Assembly (NCBI RefSeq): GCF_019097595.1
Contig: NC_080717.1
Coordinates: 20,096,336 to 20,160,335 of the forward strand
Direction: 5' to 3'
DNA from: Hemibagrus wyckioides
Lineage: Eukaryota; Chordata; Actinopteri; Siluriformes; Bagridae
Length of the DNA: 64,000 nucleotides
In this document: positions 49,800 through 62,149 of the stretch, one piece after another
Layout of the letters: the number at the start of each line of letters is the position of its first letter
Position numbering within the stretch: the first letter of the stretch is position 1
Program-made: the position numbers and the translations under genes
Notes under the pieces: model-generated
Seen by the model: only the letters and a program-made list of their open reading frames with translations
Told to the model about the DNA's origin: nothing
The model's database searches: none

Positions 49800-50642
49800 T
49801 GAACAATGATTCCAAAGCAGAAACAAAGTGTACTGAGAGAAAGAAAGTGTACTGAAATAAATAAATAAAGTGTACTGAAAGAAAGAAACAAAGTGTACTG
49901 AGAGAAAGAAAGTGTACTTAAAGAAAGAAATAATGTGTACTGAAAGAATGATCTAAAGTGTACTGAAATAAATAAATAAATAAAGTGAACTGAAATAAAT
50001 AAATAAAGTGTACTGAAAGAAAGAAACAAAGTGTACTGAGAGAAAGAAAGTGTACTTAAAGAAAGAAATAATGTGTACTGAAAGAATGATCTAAAGTGTA
50101 CTGAAATAAATAAATAAATAAAGTGAACTGAAATAAATAAATAAAGTGTACTGAAATAAATAAATAAAGTGTACTGAAATAAATAAATAAAGTGTACTGA
50201 AAGAAAGAAACAAAGTGTACTGAGAGAAAGAAAGTGTACTTAAAGAAAGAAATAATGTGTACTGAAAGAATGATCTAAAGTGTACTGAAATAAATAAATA
50301 AATAAAGTGTACTGAAAGAAATAAAGAAAGAAAGTGTACTGAAAGAAAGAACTAAAGTGTACTGAAAGAATGATCTAAAGTGTACTGAAATAAATAAATA
50401 AAGTGTACTGAAAGAAGGAAAGTGTACCGAAATAAATAAATAAAGTGTACTGAATGGACGAAATAAAGTGTACTGAAAGAATGATATAAAGTGTACCGAA
50501 AGAAAGAAAAAAATAAAGAAAGAAAATGTACTGAAAGAAAGAAATAAGGTGTACTGAAATAAATAAATAAAGAAAGAAAGTGTACTGAAAGAAAGACAGA
50601 AAGTGTACTGAAAGAAAGAAATAAAGTGTACTGAAAGAAAAT
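49800..50642. repeat. Higher-order minisatellite, GTGTACTG + (AAAG/AAAT)n units
   Basis: About 840 bases are built from units that begin GTGTACTG and continue with AAAG or AAAT tetranucleotides. Typical unit lengths are 19, 23 and 27 bases, differing by one tetranucleotide. A composite block of 23+23+27+23+23+19 = 138 bases separates the first two copies of a marker unit (49901 and 50039), and 184 bases (138 plus two 23-base units) separate the next (50223). That shows segmental amplification on top of unit amplification. Long open frames inside it are by-products of the repeat. It starts about 330 bases upstream of the gm2a start codon. Confidence 0.95.
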
Positions 50643-50645
50643 AGA

Positions 50646-51190
50646 TGGTAGCAAGAAACTTTTTATTTTGCTAGGAAGGCCTTTAAAGAACAGTCTTTTG
50701 GAGTATTATTTAAAAAAAAGTTTATTCAATAAAATCCCATGCACTGTAATAAAACTTTTTAATATTATTTAAAGTTGTTTTTCAATAACATAAATCAATT
50801 TAAGAAATTCCTCAGTGATTTCCTTCATATTACAAACAGGAATAGGTTTGTAAAAAAAAAAAGTAATTGGAAACTTTTTACTGAATATAAATACATATAA
50901 AACGGTTTTTTATATTTATTTATTTATTTATTTTTTGCAATGTTAAAACATGTAATTTTGTGTGTTTTCCCATCTATCGAAGTTTACAAGGTGAACAGTA
51001 GAATCTTTGAAATATTTACCTGAATTATTTTTTTTTATTTGAATTTAGTATTAGTAATAAAATGCTAATTCTGTTTATTTCCATATTATTTTAAATGAAA
51101 CTGATTTTCAGTGTGGTCTCAAACTTTTAGACCCAATTTTATATCATAATGACTTTACTGACATATATCAGGAAGCATGTTATATTGGAT
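50646..51190. other. Intergenic AT-rich DNA
   Basis: Very AT-rich, with T and A homopolymers and (TTTA)n near 50911-50932. No feature is supported. Confidence 0.6.
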
Positions 51191-51950
51191 ATACACCAAT
51201 CAGCCATAACATTATGACCACTGACAGGTGCCGTGAATAACACTGATTATCTCCTCATCATGGCACCTGTTAGTGGTGGGATATATTAGACAGCAAGTGA
51301 GCATTTTGTCCTTGAAGTTGATGTGTTAGAATCAGGAAAAATGGGCAAGTGTAAGGATTTGAGCAAGTTTGACAAGGACAGCATCTCCAAAACTGCAGCT
51401 CTTGTGGGGTGTTCCCAGTCTGCAGTGGTCAGTATCTATCAAAAGTGATCTAAGGAAGGAACAGCGGTGAACCGGTGACAGGGTCATGGGTGGCCAAGGC
51501 TCTTTGATGCACGTGGGGAGCGAAGGCTGGCCCATGTGGTCCGATCTAACAGACGAGCTACTGTTGCTCAAATATCTGCAGAAGTTAATAAAGTTAATAA
51601 AGTTAAGAAAGGTGTCAGAATACACAGTGCATCGCAATTTGTTGCATATGGGGCTGCATTGCTGCAGACCAGTCATGGTGTCCATGCTGATCCCTGTGCA
51701 CCACCAAAAGTGCCAACAATGGGCACATGAGCATCAAAACTGGACCATGGAGCAATGAAAGAATGTGGCCTGGTCTGATGAATCACGTGTTCTTTAACAT
51801 CATGTGGCTGGCAAAGTGCACGTATATTGGTCACCTTGGGAACACATGGCACCAGGATGCACTATGGGAAGAAGCCGGCGGAGGCAGTGTAATGCTTTGG
51901 GTCCTGCCATCCATGTTACTTTAACACATACCACCTACCTAAGCATTGTT
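51191..51950 (+). mobile_element. Tc1-like transposon, 5' part, inactivated
   Basis: It starts with the terminal repeat ACACCAATCAGCCATAACAT and is followed by family text (GTTAGTGGTGGGATATATTA, ATGGGCAAGTGTAAGGATTT). From the ATG at 51341 it encodes [13 protein letters not shown] and then [11 protein letters not shown], the paired-type DNA-binding region. About a dozen residues expected between them in this family are missing, and a TGA follows at SIYQK, where the family usually has Trp. Further fragments in shifted frames include RGERRLA and the first catalytic Asp context (VAWSDESR, near 51768). Sequence identity stops at about 51950, so the 3' half with the other catalytic residues and the right terminal repeat are absent. 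Confidence 0.88.
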
Positions 51951-53020
51951 ATAGTTATAGTCATGTCGGCATTAAATTTCACATAATGCGGTTGGGAAAA
52001 AACGTGAAAACAAACGGTAGTATGTAGTTTTTCTTACTACAATTTATAAGGAGTGTTAAGGATTTCATTTTTTTCTAATCAGAAAACAGTATGACATGAA
52101 CAAAACTGTCGTCGCCTTTCCAAAGTTCAAATCTCCATTATATGTCCACCTCTATCATAAAGAGTAACGACGAAAATGACAAAGACGATCTCATTCATTT
52201 ACGAATCCTGTGCTGCAAGTTTCGCTTTGTCTTAAGGCGGTATAACGGCCATATGATGGCACTGCACGTGCACATGAGTCACCTTTAATCTCACCGCGTG
52301 AGAGCGCACAGGTAAATGCCAGCCCATATGGGCACAGTAATCTTCTCACGTCTGTTTTAAACAGGATGTGATTACAAATCACTGAATGATTTTGAAAGAT
52401 ACTCTAAAAAAAATGCAGATTTACATTAAAGCGACGTTGGCAAAACTGGAGCATCAGGTTCAGATAAGATTAGATCTCTTCCTTTATGTGTGGGCTAGGG
52501 GGAAGTATGAGGACAAATGTAACAGAGGATCTTTATTTAAATATCTACATTGGATAGGTTACATTCAAAATTCGTGGTCTTATAATTTGTATTTTGCAAA
52601 ACCAACAAAAAAGTATCTTGCAGAGCTGTTTTCTAATGTATCCCATCATATAATTTCATTTCCAGCTTCTTCTTGCTTAATATTTCTCACGTCTTTTTTT
52701 TGGTAGATTAACTATAATTTGATTTCAGGTAGAACAGGATTGACAAGGAAGGTTTATTTCTTTCTGATGAGGTTACACAGGAGTCTGGACTGGGAAATGT
52801 TGACAGCCAAAAAGCTAATGAGATGAAGTTTGAAAGGTTTCAGTCTGAGCCTATTTTTTTCACGATTATGTTATTTTTCATGCTATTACTTTCCCATTAC
52901 TTTTACAAAATATATTCAACAAAACTCCAAAAAACAGAAAAAAAACTACTAAAAAGAGTTTTGTTCTTCATTTTCTCTCCTTGACCTAAAACACAGCAAA
53001 TTATTCTTTGCTAGCTTGCC
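51951..53020. other. Intergenic DNA, nothing recognised
   Basis: An open stretch on the plus strand (52386-52706) has no motif or family resemblance. The rest is AT-rich. Confidence 0.5.
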
Positions 53021-53029
53021 ACTGCAAGG

Positions 53030-53225
53030 ATGCAGCAACTCCAATTACCCCACTTGAATGCAAAAATAACCTGATTATCTGACCCAAATGCAGCAAATCT
53101 GTCTAATCATCCTGAATGCAGAAAATCAGCCTATCTGACCTGAATGTAGGAGACTATTTATCTGGAATGCAAAAAAAAAAAAAAAATCCAGCTATCCAAG
53201 ATGAATGCAGGAAAAAAAACATAAT
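53030..53225. repeat. Degenerate minisatellite (TGAATGCAG...ATCTGAC units)
   Basis: At least six diverged units share the core CTGAATGCAG-AAAT and ATCTGACC, with spacings of about 27 to 40 bases. One unit is stretched by a run of A (53170-53186). Confidence 0.65.
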
Positions 53226-53526
53226 CTAAACAATGATAAACTGCAGAAGTTTAAAAACCAATGAAAAATAGATTTTTATGAAGCTAACACCATAACTGAG
53301 ATACAAACTAATAGTTATAAAATCACACAAACAGATAATGGATAACTGGTAACATAGCCAATTGTTAATAATTAAAATGATTTTGCTGGATTTTGCTTTG
53401 TTTTTTAACTCGTTGACTTATTTCCAATATTCTGTAAAAAATACAGTACAGTATGCATATATTGAGAAAACTCTAAACAATATTTCATACATACAATTTA
53501 ATTTAATATTATTATATAATAATATA

Positions 53527-53640
53527 ATAGTGTGTGTGTGTGTGTGATTGTGACCCCCTCCAGGATGTCCCCTATCCCCTATCCAGGCTCCCCTGCACCC
53601 CTGTGTAGGATAAGCAGTAGAGAAAATGGATGGATGTGTG
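53527..53640 (+). mobile_element. (TG)n followed by 3' end of interspersed repeat family A
   Basis: About 20 bases of TG lead into GTGACCCCCTCCAGGATGTC and the tail GGATAAGCAGTAGAGAAAAT followed by GGATGGATG, the usual 3' end of this family. Confidence 0.6.
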
Positions 53641-55485
53641 CATGGATAGTAGGAAAGTTCATGGTATTAGTATAGCTAGCAAACAAAAGATTATAAAAAT
53701 ATATGACCTATTGCATTTGTAGCCATAAAAGGGGCACTAGGATCAATTCCCCTAAAGTAGTATGCTAGAGCTTCCAGAGAACTCTATTTACTTGCCATTA
53801 TGAGCTGCAGTCTAACTCTACTGCTTGTGCATCTAGTTATATTTTAAAAATTGTATGAATTTTACAGACTAAGCTCACAGTTGTTGTTGATAAATCCATC
53901 CATTATTGTGATGGAGCAATGGCAAGAAATGCATGTGCCCCCACAAAGATCCTGCAAAAGGCTGGGACCATCAGAGGGAGCAGATCATCTGATAGATCAT
54001 GTTCTCAGTATGAAAAATGAAGGGGGTATTGGAAGGCCCTCACTCTTAGAAACAGATCTATGCTTACATTCCATATTCACCTAAATCAGGGCACTCATAT
54101 ATCACCTCTCTTGTTGAACTCTTGTGTATACATTTCCAGCACAGGAATCTGCACTATAATGATGTTATCACATCTAGCTAAGAGTGTAGAAAATGAATGA
54201 ATGTATTGTACTGGGGTGAGACTGACACCTTTGTAATTTGATGTGTACAATTAATAAAAGTGCACTGTAGGTGCCTGCAGCTCTGAAAACTGATAAGTAA
54301 AGAGAGAACAGCTAGACAATATTCTATTCTCACACAAGCTAACGTCAACTACGATTAAAATTGCAAACTGTATTTTGTATGAGCTCAAAGAAATATAACT
54401 AATCTTTGTCAACATTCCACTGCCTAATTTTTTTTTTTCCACAGAGGATACTGTTCCCTCTGTTCACTCCCTTGAAGACATTGAATATTTACTGCCAGAC
54501 CTTTTACCCTGGATATGTGTAGGCAGATTATATGAATGGTGCTGCCAGGTTATTTCATGGCCACAGGCTCTGCACTGCTGCATGCATTCCTCCTTATCTG
54601 CATGGTTGACCCCCAAGCAGTCTCTTTTTGCAACTCAGGAAACAGATAGCTTCAACACAAAGCCTCTGTATTTCAAATGTTAACAGTAACACATAATCTT
54701 ATCCATTCCTTACATAAGTCACACTCTGGCCACCTGCCTCTCTGCTACATTGTCATTACCAAGCAAAACAGATATCTGAACCAAGGTTGTTTGTGAGCCG
54801 TCCTCTTCAGCGTTGGTATTTAACCCAAACTGAGCGTTTCCATGCTCCTAACACTAAGACTATAAATAAATATGTACAATGAACACTTTATTCTAAAAAT
54901 GAACAAAAAGATGACAGGGGACATCAGCCCTGTGACGTAATTAAATTTAGTAACTAATGTGATGATGATAGTGGTTTAATGAACTGTAAAAAATAACATT
55001 AAAAAACAAATTATTAAGCAAGATATGAATGGATTTATGCAGAAATGTTCATATAAGCATTCACACAAGAAATGGCAGTTAGAAAAAAACACAATCATTT
55101 GTACTCCTGCTTGTGAGTGTGTGTAAATTTCTGCATAAGAAGACAAGCTAGCGTAAACCTCGACTTTGAATCATATAATTTGCTTGGATTAGTGCACTTT
55201 TATATATGGAATACACTGTTGAGATTAAACTGCTTGTTTTATGATGTTTACAGGGTTTAGCAGATATCCTCATTCAGTTTCTAACAAAAACACAGTTCAC
55301 TAGGATAAGGACTAAGAATATCAACGAGAACATGTAAAAACCAGTGGTTATATAATTAGCATTAGTTAAAAATCTAAAAAATAAAGAAAGCAAGTCAACA
55401 TAAATCCATAGATTGAGAAAAATAAAAATTAATCATATAATTAAAACAAAAGAAATGCTTGTCCATAAGCCATAAACAAACTAAT
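53641..55485. other. Intergenic DNA, nothing recognised
   Basis: No gene or known repeat is identified. Short frames such as plus 53851-54084 have no supporting features. Confidence 0.5.
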
Positions 55486-55490
55486 TTAGA

Positions 55491-55531
<41 letters not shown>

Positions 55532-55548
55532 TTATTATTATTATTATC
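55491..55548. repeat. (TTC)n-(TTA)n compound microsatellite
   Basis: About 38 bases of TTC triplets run directly into about 20 bases of TTA triplets. It abuts the 3' tail of the interspersed repeat that follows. Confidence 0.93.
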
Positions 55549-55862
55549 CATCCAATTTCTGTTCCACTTATTATACACAGGGTTACAGGAAACCTGGAGC
55601 AGGGGACTCATGCTACAAGGCCAGGGGACACCTTGGATCAGTGCCCAGCCATCACAGGGCACAATCCCACACAAACATACACACAGCAGACAATTTAGAG
55701 ATGCCAACCAGCTCACGCTGCAACCGTTGGACTGGGGAGGAAACTGGAGTACCTGGAGGAAACCCTTAAATCATGGGGAGAACATGCAAACTCCATACAC
55801 AGGGCAGAGGAGGGAATTGAATCCCCAACCCCAGAGGTGTAAGGAAGATATGCCAACCTAAT
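55549..55862 (-). mobile_element. Interspersed repeat family A, most complete copy
   Basis: Minus-strand order: a 5' part with CACCTCTGGGGTTGGGGATT, then GGAGTTTGCATGTTCTCCCC, TTTCCTCCAGGTACTCCAGT, TGCCCTGTGATGGCTGGGCA and a tail TAATAAGTGGAACAGAAATT with GGATGG. About 310 bases; the microsatellite at 55491-55548 follows the tail. Confidence 0.75.
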
Positions 55863-56930
55863 TTTTTTGTATTGTTAAATCATTTCCATCATTTTTGCTT
55901 TTCAGGCTTTATACTGATTGTTCATTTCTAATTAAAATAAAGTCCAGTTGTCTTTTTCAGGCTTTTCCCTGATCGTTCAAAGGGAATACTCTCTGCACAT
56001 TACAGGTAATCAACATATGCAAGTGAGTATGAAGAAAATCAGTCTTTCCGTATCTTTCCACAAGATATGACTTGGCTTACACAAACATTTAGATATAATT
56101 TAATACCCCATTGTTAGCCCAGGGTGTCAACACTGAAAAAACTGATTTTAATCGTTGGTGATTCAGGAAGTCTTTCTTGAGAATTTGAATCAACAGTTAT
56201 CAACAGTGAAATATGTTGGCATATCAACATGTAATGCAAATGCAGAACGTGGAAGTTCCTGCCTAAACCAGTTTTCAGCACTAACAATAAACATTGGGGG
56301 CTACACAAAGAAGCAGCACGTAGCCATTAAACACGCCTGCACACCGGCTCACAGTCTTACTATAATCCAGAGATGTAAAGAGGAAATTGCACTAGATAAA
56401 GGTACTCATTGTGCTTTGGTACACACTTTTTGTTATTAAATAATTCACAGTAACACAGTGCAGTTGTATAAAACTTTTTTTTTATGAAACTCTTTTATGA
56501 TTTTCATGTTCACCAGCGCTTAATACGGGAAATGCCGATGTGTAAGACAGTGTGCTCTATCAGAGCAACAACTGAGGGAATATTTTCTGGGGAAATGGTG
56601 TTTATCTCTCCAGTATGTTTCCAGAGTAATGTAAATTAAAGCTTTTCTGCCAGTTGTAGTGGCCAGACACCTTAATACGATACTTTGTATTATTTTTCCC
56701 TTTCCTTTGCCCGCTTCCTTTTGAAGTAGGAGAACTATTAAGGTTTTCAGTAAATCATTTTAATATTTATCTAGTTGGCCCACACATTTATTTCATGACT
56801 TCAGAATGCTGGGAGTTTTCCTGGTGATCAGCAACATGTTTATCGAGAAGCATATGGCAATATTTCCATAAGCTAACCATGCAATCCGAATGATCTGTAA
56901 GCAGCACATATAGAAAGACAAGAAATGAGT
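55863..56930. other. Intergenic DNA, nothing recognised
   Basis: Mixed composition, no gene, RNA or repeat family identified. Confidence 0.5.
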
Positions 56931-56955
56931 GAGTGTGTGTGTGTGTTCGTACATA

Positions 56956-57008
<53 letters not shown>

Positions 57009-57037
57009 TAGAGATAGAGAGAGAGAGAAAGAGAGAG
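56931..57037. repeat. (GT)n-(GA)n compound microsatellite
   Basis: GT dinucleotides (56932-56972, interrupted) change to GA dinucleotides (56972-57037) with a few AA and TA interruptions. Confidence 0.93.
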
Positions 57038-57039
57038 CA

Positions 57040-57345
57040 GGCTGTAGTGTGTGTTAGGCCCAGCAGGTCTGCTGGGAGTTTGATTGTGTTTCCTGTGCAT
57101 ACTGTGTTGGGCTGAATCCCGTCCCCTCTCCCCCTACCTTCCTCCATCTGCCTTTCCTCCTCTCCCTCCTCCTCCTGTTCCCTCTTTCGCCCTCATGCTG
57201 GCCTACACCCAGCACAAAGGAGCCTCCCACTCCTTTTGGCTTGCTGAAGCCAGGAGCAGGTGATAGTGCTGTCACGTCAGGCTGAAAGCTCTGTCTTGCC
57301 CTTCCCCCTCCCCCGGTGTGTTTCTCTTGCTATTGGAGTGAGGAA
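57040..57345. other. Pyrimidine-rich, G+C-richer island
   Basis: Strong strand bias: 57116-57190 is almost pure C and T on the plus strand (polypurine on the minus strand). Next to it is complex sequence with CCTCCCACTCCTTTTGGC. It may be a regulatory or structure-forming stretch; open frames on the minus strand reflect the purine bias. Confidence 0.3.
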
Positions 57346-57590
57346 TGACGGGAAAACGAAAACATGGATGGGGTTCACGTGTCAAGCTGATGGACATGAA
57401 ACAAACTGCAAGCACGTTGATCAACTGAATGACATGCGGATACAGTCAGCGTAACAACGTAAAAAAAATGTGATGACAAGACTGATATTACCTTTGGGGT
57501 GACATGTAATGCTTATATCTCTTAAAAATGAAACTTTATTTAACATTAAATCCAAGAAAAAACTATTTAAAAGTTAACACATCGAGGCAA

Positions 57591-57592
<2 letters not shown>

Positions 57593-57629
<37 letters not shown>
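57593..57629. repeat. (TC)n microsatellite
   Basis: About 36 bases of uninterrupted TC. Confidence 0.95.
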
Positions 57630-57630
<1 letters not shown>

Positions 57631-60238
57631 CCATTTTGTTTTTCAAGGTTTCTTTTCTGCCAATGGCTGCATATATTCTGAAATGAATAAAAGAGTTAAG
57701 CACAAAACAATTTCTAATAATTTAATTATTGTAACTTAATCATTTACATGTAATCTAAAGTGGTGTAAAAAGGATATACTTTTGAGAAAAAAATGTAATA
57801 TATAATTGAAAGTAAAGAAGAATGAATAAGAGTATATTTATTCATGACATATAATGGATGGCTCATGGAAAAGGATGTTTGAAATGTCAAAAGAATTCAC
57901 ACTTTAATTAAAAAATAATTGGTTTTTGAATATACACATAGGTGGATGTGGACATTTTATCAGTGTCTTTTACCTTGTCTTTAAATCCATGTTTGTGAAT
58001 TTAACATGGTACTAAATGGCACGCTGAGCATGGAATCATCCATAAAATGATTTGTAGAAAAAAAAAAAGTATCTACACTTTCTTAAGCTTAAACATTAAG
58101 CTTACATGCTCTTTCTGCCCCTCCTTGTTGGAACACATTTTTAATTATGGGCTTAAGTCCTGCATGAATGAGCAGCACACCTGAGGAGCTGGTTGGTGGA
58201 TAGTAAGACAGGATCTTGGAGAGCAAGCGAGGATAAAATATGGATTATGGAATTCCGTCTCTGTGCTCTTTGGTTTTATCTTAATGGAGGTTTTGGTGGA
58301 AAGAGATTCAGACTTACATCCAATAATTACATCTTGTTCAGTTTCTGCACGGTACACGTGTGGAAAGGTCTTTATATTTTGTTGAGATAGGGATTTTGCC
58401 TTCCCATACACTAATCTGACTAAACGTTAAATGAGTGTCTACGAATGAGTGTTAACGAAGAGCAAATATTGTGTATTACAGTTTGCAATTGTATTGCAGT
58501 TTTGCTGATTGAGCATTATTGAAAAAGCAAAGCTCTTTTCATCCAGAGGTTTATCCGTCTCATGTGATTATTTCCATTTCCAGTCATCTAAATTATTTGC
58601 CATGGATTTTAGAGAATAAACCTTTAAATGATCACTTGTCTGAAGTCACAAACAACAATGCAGTTCTTTTAGAAGTGAAAGTCAGAATGTGATTGTGTTC
58701 TCAAGGCTTGGCTGAGAAGGCTTCTCTGAAGTTTTATCAACAGGTTTAACCCAGTGAAGTTTCATATTTCACCTTCAGCAGTTCAGCTCGATCAGACGAC
58801 CACAATCATCACAACAATACATGCCTTAAGGAGTGCTAGAAAAATACGTTTCCATTTTGCTACATTTTTTTTAATACACTTTTTTTTTGTGTGTCAGCAA
58901 ACACACGTCACAGTGTTTAACAATAAAGAGTTCAATCTATTCTTGGCACTGTAACAGACAAAAGAGTCCTGTTCACAGAAAATTGCTCTCAGCTTTGACA
59001 GAAAAGATTGTCTAGCAGCATTCTCCTGAATGGAAATTGCTTTAGGTGTTCTGTTTCATGGGTTAGTCTAGAGTCCCTGCACTTTTTCAGTTCTTTGGAA
59101 CTAAATGTTAAAGGAAACTGTTTTTTTTTTTCCTGACTTGTATTAAAGGATACCACAGTGCTACTGCGTTATTGATTCTGAACGTTCAGATCAGTTGCTC
59201 TAAAATGAAATTGTTTTTACTGTTACAACTTACACTGGGACTTGGACACTATGGGAGAGGCTCCAATTAAAAGAATTTAAAAGGTGTACTTGAAAATATA
59301 CTGACATTTTCTGCATAGTGACTTTTTTCATTTGTAGTTTTGAGAAAAAAAGTCCAGCATAAGGAGGTAATTTAAGGTATTTTATCATGGAAAAGTCTTC
59401 AGGAAGGAGTTTTCTCTGTAAGCTACATTTTTGTCTTATTAACTTCAAGAAAGATACGTTCAAGAAGAGATAATTGACAATAGGTACTTCTGACTGTTCC
59501 TCAATGTTAAAGGTATCTATTAAACAAAGGAAAATCAAGATGTGTCTTTAATTATTTAAAAAATGTTGGCAATTTGTAGTGGCATAAGAGGAATAAAACT
59601 TTTTAGGACTGGAAAACATTCAACTCCATGGGAGTAACTCTATTTGAAAAAAAAAAGGTAATAGCTAATATAATGTAATAAAAGATGGAGTGCAATTTAG
59701 ATAAGTATATAAATGACTTTGTCATAGTTTTGCTAACTTTTCCTCATGTTAGCATGTTAGTATCCTTGACAAAAAGTCACTGGCCAGTATTTGGGTATAA
59801 ACACTCTTCACACCACACATAACAGACAGTATCTATATTTTTTTCTCAGTATGTTTAAGCACAAGGTGACTGTGGGTAAGTATGGAAATTTCTATGATGA
59901 TTTGTGTGATGTGTGTGTAGTGCAGAAGGTGTTGGGATTGAAAATGATTAGTGCTTGCTATTTTTTCTACACTATAAACATTCAAAATAAAACCTTTTCA
60001 AAAATGTTGATACCAAATATGTTTTTTTTCCCCATGGGAAAAGAAACGCTGGTGACCACTAGCCTATTGACCCTATGAATAAAAAAATGATAATGTAATT
60101 TTCATTTCACAGATGTCAAGGATACTTATTTGCTATTTATTCCTGTTGAAGCAATAAATAAGAGTATATCTCTGAACACACAAACCCAAATCAAGCATTA
60201 TGCATTAGTGTTCCGACAATCCGAGAGCATGGGAGAGT
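57630..60238. other. Intergenic DNA, nothing recognised
   Basis: AT-rich, with short homopolymers. Open frames (for example minus 59538-59230) lack recognisable domains. Confidence 0.55.
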
Positions 60239-60370
60239 TGACTGTGCTTGTGGATCAGTCAGCATCAATGTGACTGTGGATCACTCAGCAATAAGGTGAC
60301 AGTGGATCACTCAGCATCCGTGTGACTGCGGATCACTCATCAACAACGTGACTGTGGATCCCTCCTTGTT
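60239..60370. repeat. 26-bp minisatellite, five copies, exact register
   Basis: The core GTGACTGTGGATCACTCAGC recurs with the GGATC positions at 60251, 60277, 60303, 60329 and 60355, i.e. spacings of exactly 26 bases four times in a row. Units differ only by substitutions. The last unit decays into CCTCCTTG. Confidence 0.9.
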
Positions 60371-60709
60371 CCATGATTTGCTCAGCATGCTAAGAGGTCA
60401 GTTCACTTGCTGTTAAACACAACATACTGTCCATATTGGCCATTTTTTTCAAGTGATCAATGAGAAATGTTACAAAACCATTTTACTTAAGCAAATGTGT
60501 GGAGATAATATGAGTAGCAGAGGCTTAGAGATACTATAGTACCTTAATCGTTCTTATATCAACTTTTTTCTTCTTTTTTGATTGAGACAACCAAGAATTT
60601 TGATTATATTGTGACCCCTACAACCACAGAGACTACCTGTGGCTTTACATTCAACAATGGTTTAACAATAGTTTGGTATCAGAATCTACAGCCAGTACTT
60701 AAAAACCTT

Positions 60710-60885
60710 GGGGCAATTTGTACTAGCAAATCCACCTACTGGGATGTTACTGAAAGGTGGGAAGAAATAGGAGAACCTGAAGGAATCCCATTTGGACAAG
60801 GGCGAGATCATGATTCTACATAAACTCCACACAGACAGTAACCTGAGCTGAGTTGAAACCAGGAATCCCGGAGCTGTATTGTCCT
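60710..60885 (-). mobile_element. Decayed copy of interspersed repeat family A
   Basis: On the plus strand AGGAGAACCTGAAGGAATCC and ATAAACTCCACACAGACAGT with GAAACCAGGAATCC correspond to the reverse complement of the family's 5' half. Divergence is high. Confidence 0.5.
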
Positions 60886-62149
60886 ACTCAGGAATATAGT
60901 CGTTCTTCAATACTCCCATCTACAAATGAGAAATCATTCTGCCTCTGAATCTTTCCATGATATTAAATAATGAAACGACCACCAATTAGGTTTTACCAGG
61001 TTTAATTATGGGTAATTTCAACAGGCACTAGTGCAATCAGCTGTGATGGAGTGTCAAACAGCATTGCCTCACTACACATTACTTAATATTCAACACTGTC
61101 CTTTATCTCACCCCATCTGTGGTGATGAAATGATCGGACTAAATGACCTGCAGTAGTTGCACTTGAGTCATGGACATTTTTGCATAACACTTAAGGCTAG
61201 GGTTCATGAGATCACATGACCACTGACTTAAGCTCATAAACTGACATAAACTAATATACACTTAAAAATTAACCACATAAATTCATAAAGATTTGCTCCA
61301 ACTAATATCAGCTATCATAAAGCATCACATTTTTCTATAAAGCCCATATTCATAAATCATAATACCTGAATTTAGAATTATTTGGTAAGTTCCTTAAACA
61401 CTAATCATGTAATAAAAAGCTTTAATCTGTTATTTCTTTAGAACCTTTTGAAATGTCATAATGCAAATATGAAGTGTATTAAGTGTAATGCCACATGGTT
61501 CATTGTGCATTTGATGTGGAATGTTTTAGGCATAATAAATAAGTTATAAATAAATAGCATCTTATGCTTATAATGATATGAATATATCATTTACTTGCAC
61601 TCAGTGATGACATTTAAAATGTCTGTAAAGATTTCATTGTTGACAAATATTGCAACTGCTTAAAAATGATTGACGGGTCATTAGTAGTTTTTGTAGTAAC
61701 CTGCATGTTAGAGTATGATTTTACTGTAAGTTATTAAGGAATTACTTCATAAGTCATTATTTAAGTTTATGATAAAAGGAATAAATTCCAACTGACAAAG
61801 AATTTATGAAAATCCTTTTTCTTTTTTCTTTGATATCCATGAGGATTGAGGTCACATTGACATAATACCGGACTAAAGTGAGGAGTTTTGATGATATAGG
61901 GTTATAAGACATTTCCCTGCCTGACTTACATTAGCATGACCCATTGCACTTCTTGAATATCAGTGTGTCATATAGTGATAAATTGGTGATTGCTGGAAAA
62001 AGAATGAACAAAAACAAGCGCATTCTTCTTACTCAAACTCATACACAAACTCACTTTATCATCATATAACATTCCTTAGTCGCTATGGTGTGATGACACC
62101 GGTTTTCACAGCAATCTTCTCCAGGGTATATATTGAGCTAAGATTACTC
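60886..62149. other. Intergenic AT-rich DNA
   Basis: No recognisable feature. Confidence 0.55.

Noticed and set aside
49769..50654. Open frames on the minus strand with repeated YTLFLSFSTL-like peptides
   Set aside because: They follow from the minisatellite unit lacking stops in that frame; unit lengths of 19, 23 and 27 shift frames, and there is no start context or domain.
60239..60370. CRISPR-like regular repeat
   Set aside because: The 26-base units are contiguous with no spacers and the DNA is vertebrate, so it is a minisatellite.
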